A DNA stretch of 64,000 nt, from assembly GCA_964600235.1 (NCBI GenBank), contig CAZRIV010000001.1, positions 62,001 to 126,000 on the forward strand. The letters run 5' to 3'. Below the pieces are notes generated by a model that saw only the letters and a program-made list of their open reading frames with translations, was not told where the DNA came from and made no database searches. Positions 8,744-16,574 of the stretch are shown in pieces (position 1 is the stretch's first letter; every line of letters starts with the position of its first letter). The stretch comes from MWEI01 sp964600235. GTDB lineage: Bacteria > Desulfobacterota > Desulfomonilia > UBA1062. The position numbers and the translations under genes were made by a program.

Positions 8744-9382
8744 ATGCCGGAACTTGCACGATTAGAAGGTGGACATGGCATGCAACGGTATCTCTTAAAG
8801 CCCGAGGACACCCTCCTGCTTGTCCTGAATGTGCAGGAAAGGCTCTTTGATGCCATGGAGCCCTGTTTCAGGGATATGTTTCTGAAGAACTCCTGTACAC
8901 TCATCCATACTGCACGTGCACTGAACATCCCCATACTGGTCAGTGAGCAGCTGCCGTCGAGGTTTGGCAAGACCGTTGATGAGGTAGAGCACCACATACT
9001 CGATGCCCCGAAGATTGAAAAAGTGAGTTTCAGCTGCTGGCGCGAAGGACAGATAAGGGCGGGCATAAAGAAGACCTTACGCAAGACAGTGGTTGTGATT
9101 GGGATCGAGGCCCATGTCTGTGTCCTCCAGACGGTGATGGACCTGCTGAATATCGGCTACCATGCCGTTGTTGCCTCGGATGCCGTATGTTCGAGGTTTG
9201 CCGGACACAGGCTTACTGCGATAGACACCATGTCCCAGGCAGGTGCGGTCATATATCCTGCCGAGAGCATTGTTTTTATGCTCATGGACAAGATTGACGC
9301 ACCCTTTTACGAAGAAACCCTGTCCATGCTTAACTGGGACATACCCGCAGGATCCGGCAAAAAAGAGGCTGTAAACGAATAA
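8744..9382 (+). CDS. Isochorismatase-fold protein with substituted catalytic Asp
   Basis: 212 residues with AAGGAGGAG before the ATG. The fold is that of cysteine hydrolases of the isochorismatase/ISOC family: LLLVLNVQERLF at the first strand, EKVSFSC with Lys93, and the Cys126 motif GIEAHVCVLQT. The expected catalytic Asp of the Asp-Lys-Cys triad is Asn29 here (codon AAT). It is either inactive or works differently. It lies 12 bp after the NrpR-type gene and probably shares its transcript. Substrate unknown. Confidence 0.85.
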   Translation: MPELARLEGGHGMQRYLLKPEDTLLLVLNVQERLFDAMEPCFRDMFLKNSCTLIHTARALNIPILVSEQLPSRFGKTVDEVEHHILDAPKIEKVSFSCWREGQIRAGIKKTLRKTVVVIGIEAHVCVLQTVMDLLNIGYHAVVASDAVCSRFAGHRLTAIDTMSQAGAVIYPAESIVFMLMDKIDAPFYEETLSMLNWDIPAGSGKKEAVNE

Positions 9383-9394
9383 CCGCGGCAATGG

Positions 9395-12004
9395 TTATGT
9401 GGAACGGGCAGCCCCTGAGCTGAAACAGAGCACCCTCTGGCTGATAATGTCAGAGCAGAGATAGAAGCGGCTTTCGCTGATATCCCGGATAATTACGACC
9501 TGTTCATATTTTTCCTGTTCGGGCAGTATGGTTCTGAGCAGATTCTGGCCGTTATAGATGATCTCCCGGTTGAATACGGCATGTTTTGCGTCCGGGAAGA
9601 TGGCAATATAAAAGATGTCGGTTTCGACCAGATCCTGGAAGAAGTGGGTCCCGTAGGAAAGCTCCGGCATGAGGACTCCCCCCATATCAGCAAGTTCGAC
9701 AATTACTGAAACATTATTGATCTCTGAGAACCTCACCGGGACACCGAGCGAGGGAGTAGTAGTGCCCCATCTCCCCGGTCCGATCAGAAGGGTAGGCTGC
9801 TTCTCCCGGTCGAATATCTGCCGGTTGATCTTGCCGATGAGGCGTGCAATGTCATATTTATCGGAAAGAGACAGTCTGTGATAGCCCTCAGGGTCGACAT
9901 AGACGACGCGTTCTATAGGTTGATTCATGCTGCTCCCCATGAAGTTTCCTTCCTGGCGGAAGAGCACCCTGTCATCCGGAACGTCCCAGGGTATCTTTAC
10001 ACGCTTTCCTTCCCCTTTTGTCTGGAGAGGCCTGCACTGGACCAGGTTTATGACAAATTCAGAGTCCTGGGTGAAATTGATGGTGAACTCGATGTCAACT
10101 GGATAGCTGTATGCGGTTTCGAGTGATTTGAGCATCGTATGCATGGTTTCAGGTAGCCGGCTTTCTGAAAGCAGCCGGTCAAAGGTGAGTATCCACCGCT
10201 CAGGACTGTCAATGCCATGCTCCATCATACTTTCACCGGATTCCTGGTCCAGGCTTCCCACCAGGTCGAGGTTCACATTCATTTCATCTGTCAGTACCCG
10301 GGATGCCGGGATTGTCTCGATGCTGTTCCTTGCGATGTCGAGGACGTCCACTTCGTGCTGGGAATATTTCCTGACGTCACCTATGCCGCTGTAGGGCTTC
10401 ACCAGCGGGGCATCGAGGGCTACTATGCGCGGATAGTCGTTGTCCACCCTGTTGACGGCGCGGGTTCCAAGGCCAAGGACGAGCCGTATCATGCCGGCCT
10501 TAGGGTCCATGTCTCTGCGCCAGGGAAAGGTGTTGTACGAGATTCCGACCCCTGCCATATCGGGGAAAAAGTAATCCTGGCGGTACGACCCTGAAACGCG
10601 CTGGACAAGCAGGGCCATCTGTTCATCCAGCTGGTCAAGGCCCCTCTGGAGGCGATAGGTGAGGGCGTCTTCATTCATCATGCTCGCATACACCATGCGC
10701 ACACAATCCCTGAAACGTTTGAACCGCTGATCGGGAGATCCCTGATTCACGCAGAAGATACTTTCATACTTACCGGCAAAGGCATTTCCAAAGGCATCTT
10801 CCAGGAGGCTGCTCGAGCGTACGATAATGGGAGACTGGCCGAAGTACTCTATCATCCGCCAGAACTGCTCCTCTATCTCTTCCGGGAAGGTGCCGTCAAG
10901 CAGGTACTCGCCGAGTTTACGGGCGACATCGAAATACCCCTCCTTGGTCCTCTGCTCCATGCGGAGCTTCCACCAGCCGTTCTCGACGATGTACGTATAA
11001 AAGACATCGGATCCGACATAATAGGAGTCATGAGGTTCGAGATATGTATTCCAGTCCAGGGATGCATCCATTGAAAGGATCTTGCGCGCCAGCAGCATGC
11101 CGATGGCTTTTCCGCCGATATAGCCCGTGCCGATGAGCCTGGCCTTGATATTCAGGAGGTCTTCGAGAGAAAACCGCTTTATCGCCAGGTCGAGTATCCT
11201 CTGTTCGCGACCCACCATGATCTCGCAGAGGTGCTCGAGAACGCGCCGGCTTTCAGCAAGATTCTCGTTCGCGCCCACAAGGTCTTCGACGTAGAGGAAA
11301 AGCCTGTCCCAATAGTCCAGGTTCCTCCGTGTTTCCTCCGTATCCCGCCTGGATATATAGGAAAAAAGGCGGCCGATATCGACGCTGCTGGTAATGGGCA
11401 AAAATGTTTCTCCATGCATCTTGTGGGGGAGAAACATGGTCGGCTTGTGGCGGCCCATTACCTTTAAGGGGTGTATGTAAAGGTTGGACTCGATATTGTA
11501 CACATCGATGAGAAGCTGGGTGGTCTCCCTGATCCTCGCAATGGTCTTGAACGAGTGCGAGTTGTGAATGAGGGCGAAATAGGCCACAGTGTTGAGCTGA
11601 AACAGGTAAGGGCAAGATATCATGAAAAAATTACCGATCATGAGATCTGTGGCCCATGCAGAGAGAAGGTCGGAAAGAGAGTCGAAAATGTAAAAAACGT
11701 CCTCGCCTTCATGGGTTATGATGTTGTAGAGTTGGGTGGAAAAGGACTCGAACCCGCTGTGCGCATCCAGGGTATAGGTAGTGACATCTAAACGGTTTTC
11801 AATAATGGGTTTGTGCTGGGCAAAGCGGATGTAAACAACCTTGCGATGGTCTGAGAGCGCCCTGTTTATGAAGGGTGTGACGAAGAACAGGTAGTCATCT
11901 ATGCTGTCCACCTGCCAGACTACGTTGTCACCTGTCCTCAAGCCGTCAATGGTCTGATCGAGACTGGATATACCGGTGCTCACCCGGGCAACGAGTTTTC
12001 CCAT
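9395..12004 (-). CDS. KaiC-like domain fused to PEP/pyruvate-binding (PPDK-N) domain
   Basis: 869 residues. Residues 1 to about 230 look like a RecA/KaiC-fold ATPase (GISSLDQTIDGLRTGDNVVW, later FYIFDSLSDLLSAW), but the Walker A GxxxxGKT is absent. From about residue 290 a pyruvate-phosphate-dikinase N-terminal ATP-grasp region follows (GYIGGKAIGMLLA, IIVRSSSLLEDAFGNAFAGK, MALLVQRVSGS). There is no swivelling His domain or PEP-binding barrel of PEP synthase. It is likely an ATP-dependent phosphotransfer or signalling protein of unknown substrate. Convergent with the isochorismatase-fold gene. Confidence 0.8.
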   Translation of the reverse strand: MGKLVARVSTGISSLDQTIDGLRTGDNVVWQVDSIDDYLFFVTPFINRALSDHRKVVYIRFAQHKPIIENRLDVTTYTLDAHSGFESFSTQLYNIITHEGEDVFYIFDSLSDLLSAWATDLMIGNFFMISCPYLFQLNTVAYFALIHNSHSFKTIARIRETTQLLIDVYNIESNLYIHPLKVMGRHKPTMFLPHKMHGETFLPITSSVDIGRLFSYISRRDTEETRRNLDYWDRLFLYVEDLVGANENLAESRRVLEHLCEIMVGREQRILDLAIKRFSLEDLLNIKARLIGTGYIGGKAIGMLLARKILSMDASLDWNTYLEPHDSYYVGSDVFYTYIVENGWWKLRMEQRTKEGYFDVARKLGEYLLDGTFPEEIEEQFWRMIEYFGQSPIIVRSSSLLEDAFGNAFAGKYESIFCVNQGSPDQRFKRFRDCVRMVYASMMNEDALTYRLQRGLDQLDEQMALLVQRVSGSYRQDYFFPDMAGVGISYNTFPWRRDMDPKAGMIRLVLGLGTRAVNRVDNDYPRIVALDAPLVKPYSGIGDVRKYSQHEVDVLDIARNSIETIPASRVLTDEMNVNLDLVGSLDQESGESMMEHGIDSPERWILTFDRLLSESRLPETMHTMLKSLETAYSYPVDIEFTINFTQDSEFVINLVQCRPLQTKGEGKRVKIPWDVPDDRVLFRQEGNFMGSSMNQPIERVVYVDPEGYHRLSLSDKYDIARLIGKINRQIFDREKQPTLLIGPGRWGTTTPSLGVPVRFSEINNVSVIVELADMGGVLMPELSYGTHFFQDLVETDIFYIAIFPDAKHAVFNREIIYNGQNLLRTILPEQEKYEQVVIIRDISESRFYLCSDIISQRVLCFSSGAARST

Positions 12005-12206
12005 GGATTCTCCATATTAAAAAATTGCCGGCACTATTTTCATAGGGTATGGGGCAAGTATCTTCCTGGCATGAGTGCCTAATAAACCTTCATCCTCATA
12101 AGCTTTCGTGTCAAGACCAAAGAGCCATTAAGGGGATATACCGCGCATGGATTAATTGATATAAAATGCGAGAAATCAAAGTATCTCATGATGGAGGAGG
12201 CCGGAC

Positions 12207-12902
12207 GTGGGTGAATATGAGACTGTTGTTGAGGGAATCTATCAGGTGGGAGGGTCCGATCTCTCGGATCCCTATGACGCTGCGGTATTTGTCATAGGAT
12301 GCGGGAAAGATCTTGTGATGATCGACAGCGGTGCAGGCAAATCTCCTCACACGATTGTAGACAACATACGCTCGAGCGGACTCGACCCTGCAAACATCAC
12401 CACCCTGCTGCTGACCCATTGCCATGTAGACCATATAGGCGCTGTGTCGTTTTTCAAGGAACAATATAACTGCCGCATTGTTGCGCATGATCTGGATGCG
12501 GATGCCATCGAGTCGGGCGATCCAGGCCTGACGGCTGCCCGCTGGTATAATACCAGGCTTCCGAAAACAACAGTAGACAGACGCCTCAAAGGTGAATCCG
12601 AGATTATCATCTGCGGAAAAGAAACGATCCATTGCATCCATACACCTGGCCACACGCCGGGTTCCATATCCGTCTACATGGACAGTCAGGGGACCAGGGT
12701 CCTTTTCGGACAGGATATTCACGGGCCTTTTTCACGGGAGTTCAAATCGGATATAAGCCAGTGGAGGGCATCCATGCACAAACTATTAGATCTTGAAGCG
12801 GATATTCTCTGCGAGGGACATTTCGGCATCTACAGACCAAAAGAGAGGGTGGAACGATATATCAAGGGTTATCTTGATCAGCATCCGGCGGATTATATCT
12901 AG
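12207..12902 (+). CDS. MBL-fold metallo-hydrolase
   Basis: 231 residues from a GTG with GGAGGAGG 6 nt upstream. The metal-binding motif is THCHVDHIG (HxHxDH), followed by HTPGHTPGS and a C-terminal CEGHFG His; this is the glyoxalase-II-like dinuclear zinc hydrolase pattern. No signal peptide. Substrate is not predictable. The gene stands alone, divergent from the PPDK-N fusion gene and followed by a MITE-like element. Confidence 0.88.
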   Translation: MGEYETVVEGIYQVGGSDLSDPYDAAVFVIGCGKDLVMIDSGAGKSPHTIVDNIRSSGLDPANITTLLLTHCHVDHIGAVSFFKEQYNCRIVAHDLDADAIESGDPGLTAARWYNTRLPKTTVDRRLKGESEIIICGKETIHCIHTPGHTPGSISVYMDSQGTRVLFGQDIHGPFSREFKSDISQWRASMHKLLDLEADILCEGHFGIYRPKERVERYIKGYLDQHPADYI

Positions 12903-12953
12903 GCAGCCAGGAGAGCCACCCGGTTGCATGCAGGATGTTCATAAACCCGCCAG

Positions 12954-13155
12954 TGTGCGTTTGGAAGTGTCCTCATGTACCCGATACACTCCAAGGGTGC
13001 GTTGGCATATGGTTCGTGCCAGGCAAAATTGTTTTTCATAAGTCCGTTCGAAGCAGTGATTTCGCCGCCCCAAGCAGCCGGCATGATAGACATTCATCGA
13101 AAAGCGGCGAGATCACTGCTTCGAACGGATCAATTTGAAACCCATCAAACGCAAG
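12954..13155. mobile_element. MITE-like element, copy A (about 202 bp)
   Basis: The left end TGTGCGTTTGGAA (12954-12966) and right end CAAACGCA (13146-13153) are imperfect terminal inverted repeats. Inside is a 26-bp inverted repeat with one mismatch (13043-13068 and 13104-13129), flanked by TCCGTTCGAA. The subterminal block ACCCGATACACTCCAAGGG is shared with copies B, C and D. No protein is encoded. It fills the gap between the MBL-fold gene and the second NrpR-type gene. Confidence 0.65.
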
Positions 13156-13219
13156 ATCCGGCATAAAACATAAAGCGTCTGCCCGGTGGATGATAAGGAG
13201 CCTGCAGGATGGTTTCTTA

Positions 13220-14227
13220 TCAGAGATATGGCAACAGATGTTCTTCGAGTTTGCTGTAATGGAATAATCGGTTGAAATCGATGAGTCCTGCCAGGGCCCT
13301 TGAATCGACCCTCATACCGTTCTCCTCAAGAATCGCAACAGGGTTCAGTCCGCCGATGACGATTGCGCCGAACCTGCCTTCGCCTACCGGTATTTCAAGC
13401 AGGGTCTGGCTTGGTCGACCGATGCGCATGAACCCCCCCAGACCGATGGCGCGCAACTTCTTGGCAAGGTCCTCAACCATGTCCCTGCTTGCCGATGGAA
13501 ATTCCCTGAAACTGGCGCCAATCCTGCCACTGCCGGTTTTAACCGCACCGAGGTAGTTGGTCATGCCGCTGCGGATGAAGACCTCAAGGGGGTCCAGGCT
13601 CGTCCCCTCATACATGATGATCTCTACAAACCGGGTGGGCATTTTCTCCTTGATCTCCAAGAGCCCACCGAAACGCGAGACAGTTGGGATTCCATATTTC
13701 AGGAGCACACCGTTGAGCGTAATGGAGCACACCGTACCGATGCCGACCATCCCATCCGGGACTTTGGTATGACCTATCTTCTCGCCGGGAGGAAGCACGG
13801 TAATCAGGTCGCCCATTGCATACCCCTGTTCGTATACACGCCTGATCAATGAGATATTGTCTTGGACATACCGGGCCAGGGTATTCGTCACATTGATCAC
13901 CACCGTACCCGTCAGCGAGGCCAGGTCGAAATCCATCCGATAGGTCATCTGGTCGATTTTGGCGGAAAGAAAGCCTACCCGTTCCATGGTCTGGGAAGAT
14001 TCGACCTCCTGAATTCCCCGTGAGGTTATCCGGTGGCACCGTCTGTTGGACTTTTCCGTGAGACCCTCTTCGTCCATCGATTGCAGGTAGAACCTCACCG
14101 TGCGCTCACTGATATCCACCCCTCGGGAAAGGAGATCCTCGTTGATCTTGATGCTGCTCAGTGGTTTATCAGCATTTCTTAAAACAGTAAGTATTATCCG
14201 GCGAATCCTTTTCTGCTTTTCCTGCAT
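13220..14227 (-). CDS. NrpR-type (DUF128) nitrogen regulator, copy 2
   Basis: 335 residues from the ATG at 14227; a TTG at 14263 would add 12 residues. Same layout as the copy beside gdhA: winged helix with ISERTVRFYLQSMDEEGLTE, then an NRD/DUF128 domain with GTVCSITLNGVLLKYGIP and LEVFIRSGMTNYL. It is divergent from the glutamate synthase, and the shared intergenic region carries several GGCA/TGCC palindromes, so it is the likely repressor of both genes. The 2-oxoglutarate response is inferred from archaeal NrpR, not visible in sequence. Confidence 0.83.
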   Translation of the reverse strand: MQEKQKRIRRIILTVLRNADKPLSSIKINEDLLSRGVDISERTVRFYLQSMDEEGLTEKSNRRCHRITSRGIQEVESSQTMERVGFLSAKIDQMTYRMDFDLASLTGTVVINVTNTLARYVQDNISLIRRVYEQGYAMGDLITVLPPGEKIGHTKVPDGMVGIGTVCSITLNGVLLKYGIPTVSRFGGLLEIKEKMPTRFVEIIMYEGTSLDPLEVFIRSGMTNYLGAVKTGSGRIGASFREFPSASRDMVEDLAKKLRAIGLGGFMRIGRPSQTLLEIPVGEGRFGAIVIGGLNPVAILEENGMRVDSRALAGLIDFNRLFHYSKLEEHLLPYL

Positions 14228-14275
14228 GTAAGCTTTTTTACCGGTGGAAGATCTGAAAGTCAATGAGGTTCAATC

Positions 14276-14287
14276 GGCAATATTGCC
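14276..14287. promoter_or_regulatory. Palindromic operator candidate 1 (GGCA-N4-TGCC)
   Basis: GGCAATATTGCC is a perfect 12-bp palindrome 49 bp before the NrpR-type gene's ATG. It shares its GGCA/TGCC half-sites with two sites nearer the glutamate synthase but has a 4-nt spacer. Half-sites TGGCAATT (14307-14314) and ATGGCAA (14362-14368) lie between. Its position suits autoregulation. Confidence 0.5.
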
Positions 14288-14328
14288 AAAAAAGCTATAT
14301 CCAAAATGGCAATTAAGAATCTATTGAG

Positions 14329-14357
14329 TTGACGCAAAAAGCTTATAGGCGTATTTA
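14329..14357 (+). promoter_or_regulatory. Possible sigma-70 promoter of glutamate synthase
   Basis: TTGACG (14329-14334), a 17-bp spacer and TATTTA (14352-14357). The -35 is good and the -10 weak. Operator candidates 2 and 3 lie 25-72 bp downstream, where a bound repressor would block transcription. Confidence 0.3.
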
Positions 14358-14381
14358 CGGTATGGCAAAGTTGTTTTAGCT

Positions 14382-14395
14382 GGCAGTCAATTGCC
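14382..14395. promoter_or_regulatory. Operator candidate 2 (GGCA-N6-TGCC)
   Basis: GGCAGTCAATTGCC has 4-bp inverted arms and a 6-nt spacer, the layout of the archaeal NrpR operator GGAA-N6-TTCC. It lies 62 bp upstream of the glutamate synthase ATG. Confidence 0.5.
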
Positions 14396-14411
14396 GTAGA
14401 ACAAGTCATAG

Positions 14412-14429
14412 ATGGCAAGAAGTTGCCAT
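14412..14429. promoter_or_regulatory. Operator candidate 3 (ATGGCAA-GAAG-TTGCCAT)
   Basis: ATGGCAAGAAGTTGCCAT has perfect 7-bp arms; its core is GGCA-N6-TGCC (14414-14427). It lies 28 bp before the glutamate synthase ATG and 30 bp (centre to centre about 32 bp, three helical turns) after candidate 2, consistent with cooperative dimers on one face of the helix. Confidence 0.55.
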
Positions 14430-14457
14430 TAAAAACCCATAGGGGGAGGATAATGGA

Positions 14458-16098
14458 ATGATTCAATGGCAGAAAAGCAATGATGTTCTTGGTACAGTCA
14501 ACCGTGGTAATCCTGCAGAATCTGGTTTATGCACACTCTGCCGGGCAGACTGTTCAGGTAAATGTGAGACGTGGCTTTCAAGCCTGGTGGGGAGGAAGCT
14601 TCTTTATCCCAGAGATTTCGGCATAGTGACCGCCGGAAGTTCAAACACCTGCCACGTGGGTGTGTCGTATAACTCGCTGAGAATCCAGGGTTATAACTAT
14701 GGGGCCTGCGGGGTTCCCAAGGGGCTCTCCCATTCACCGGACGACTGCATATTCCCCAATGTAAGCCTGGAAACAGAATTCGGGACAAAGATGAAGACCA
14801 CGAGCCGCATCCCTGTCATGACAGGCGCGCTTGGCTCTACCTTCGTTGCTGCCAAATATTGGGAATCCTTCGCCGTGGGTGCAGCACTGGTGGGCATCCC
14901 CATCGTTGTTGGTGAAAACGTCGTGGGTGTGGACAGGGACGCGGTCATCAAGAAGGGCAAGATCGTCAAGTCCCCCGAACTCGACCGCAGGATTGACACA
15001 TTCCTTCGCTACCATGACACATATGGTGCCATAATCGTTCAGATGAACGTTGAAGATACCCGGAACGGCGTTGCGGAGTATGTCATTGATAAATACGGAG
15101 ACAAGGTCATCATAGAACTCAAGTGGGGCCAGGGCGCAAAGGACATAGGCGGCGAAATACAGGTAACATCACTTGACTATGCCCTGTTCCTTAAGGAGCG
15201 CGGCTATATAGTGGATCCCGACCCCACCAAGCCTGAGGTTCAGGAGGCTTTCAAACACCATGCAATAAGGTCGTTTGCCCGCCACAGCAGGCTCGGCTAC
15301 ACGAACCTGGACTCCCCCGCCGATGTCCAGAAGGATTTCATGAAAGAGGTCGATTACCTCCGAAAGCTCGGCTACAAGCGCATCTCGCTGAAGACCGGAT
15401 CCTACGGCATGGAGGCCCTGGCCATGTCCATCAAGTTTGCCACGGACGCTAACCTCGACCTGCTCACCGTTGACGGCTCCGGAGGAGGTACCGGCATGAG
15501 CCCATGGAACATGATGGAGTCCTGGGGTGTCCCTTCCATATATCTGCATTCAAAAACCCATGAGTACTGCTCCATCCTTGCCAAGAAGAAAAAGAAGGTC
15601 GTGGACATCGCGCTGGCAGGGGGCCTGGCCCGGGAAGACCATATCTTCAAGGCCCTGGCATTAGGCGCTCCATTTACCAGGCTCATCTGCATGGGCCGTT
15701 CAGCCATGATCCCTGGTTTCCTGGGTTCCAACATTGAAGGCGCACTCCATCCCGAGAGGAAGGAAAAGGTCCATGGTCATTGGGAAAACCTGCCCAAGAC
15801 CGTCTCCGAGATAGGGCGGGAGGCAGATGAGATCTTTGCCGGCTACTACGATCTCCAAAAGAAGATCGGGGCAAACGAGATGAAGAAGATCCCCTACGGT
15901 GCGATAGCCATGTGGACCTTGTGCGACAAGTTGGCGGCAGGACTCCAGCAGCTCATGGCAGGTGCCCGCAAGTTCACCCTGAAGGAGATCACCAGGGATG
16001 AAATCTTCTCCGCCAACAAGGAGACCGTCGATGTGACAGGCATTCCGTTTATTACCGATGTTCTCGACGAAGGTGCCAAGAAGATCCTCAGATCATAG
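14458..16098 (+). CDS. FMN-type glutamate synthase (GltB domain 2 family)
   Basis: 546 residues. It corresponds to the FMN-binding synthase domain of GOGAT (GSGGGTGMSPWNMM, ALAGGLAREDHIFKALALGA), without the N-terminal amidotransferase domain, as in archaeal-type stand-alone enzymes. It would convert 2-oxoglutarate plus ammonia or glutamine-derived nitrogen to glutamate, with partner subunits elsewhere. The N-terminus has Cys-rich CTLCRADCSGKCE (C-x2-C-x3-C-x3-C), a possible Fe-S site. GGGGGAGGA precedes the ATG. Divergent from an NrpR-type regulator. Confidence 0.9.
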   Translation: MIQWQKSNDVLGTVNRGNPAESGLCTLCRADCSGKCETWLSSLVGRKLLYPRDFGIVTAGSSNTCHVGVSYNSLRIQGYNYGACGVPKGLSHSPDDCIFPNVSLETEFGTKMKTTSRIPVMTGALGSTFVAAKYWESFAVGAALVGIPIVVGENVVGVDRDAVIKKGKIVKSPELDRRIDTFLRYHDTYGAIIVQMNVEDTRNGVAEYVIDKYGDKVIIELKWGQGAKDIGGEIQVTSLDYALFLKERGYIVDPDPTKPEVQEAFKHHAIRSFARHSRLGYTNLDSPADVQKDFMKEVDYLRKLGYKRISLKTGSYGMEALAMSIKFATDANLDLLTVDGSGGGTGMSPWNMMESWGVPSIYLHSKTHEYCSILAKKKKKVVDIALAGGLAREDHIFKALALGAPFTRLICMGRSAMIPGFLGSNIEGALHPERKEKVHGHWENLPKTVSEIGREADEIFAGYYDLQKKIGANEMKKIPYGAIAMWTLCDKLAAGLQQLMAGARKFTLKEITRDEIFSANKETVDVTGIPFITDVLDEGAKKILRS

Positions 16099-16107
16099 AA
16101 GAAATCA

Positions 16108-16143
16108 GGGGTGGCCCTGGCTTGAAGAGGTGCCGCCCCTTTT
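16108..16143 (+). terminator. Rho-independent terminator of glutamate synthase
   Basis: GGGGTGGC (16108-16115) pairs with GCCGCCCC (16132-16139), an 8-bp GC-rich stem with one G-T pair, followed by TTTT. It lies 10 bp after the stop codon. Confidence 0.65.
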
Positions 16144-16186
16144 ATAAACCATATCAGATCAGTCAGGGAGTGGATATTTAATCCGG

Positions 16187-16382
16187 ATTGTGCGTTTGAA
16201 GGGGTTTAATAACTTATCCGTTCAAACAGGTGATCTTAAAGCCTTTGATGAGTGCTGGATGTACCTGTCATTTTATGGCTTTAAGATCACCTGTTTGAAA
16301 ACAAATCAGTTCACCACGAATCATCTGTTAAAGCACTCTTAAAGGTGCATCGGCTGTGTATTGACACATTCAAACGCACAAT
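16187..16382. mobile_element. MITE-like element, copy B (196 bp, perfect 14-bp TIRs)
   Basis: ATTGTGCGTTTGAA (16187-16200) and TTCAAACGCACAAT (16369-16382) are perfect 14-bp terminal inverted repeats. Inside is a perfect 23-bp inverted repeat (16221-16243 and 16277-16299) preceded by TCCG. The block next to the right end, read in reverse, matches copies A, C and D. No coding capacity; a target-site duplication is not evident. The 192 bp between it and the next gene contain nothing I recognise. Confidence 0.7.
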
Positions 16383-16574
16383 ATGGGTTTACATGTCGAT
16401 TCCACGCCCCTGGAACCCGGTTCATTCTGTCACGGCATGGGTATAGACAAGCTGGGCTATTGTTTCATGATACCCCAAAATCCTTGACTCAGCCGACCTA
16501 TTTATTATATCCAGCCAGGATTGCGCCTAATCAAAGCGCTGTTTCCAACCATATAACAATTAAGGGGTAAGCAA

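Noticed and set aside
13043..13129. Large hairpin considered as tRNA or terminator
   Set aside because: No tRNA loops or T-tract; it is the internal stem of a MITE-like element.
14382..14427. GGCA...TTGC sites read as sigma-54 promoters
   Set aside because: GG-to-GC spacing is one base too short in both sites and the sequences are symmetrical, which favours operators.
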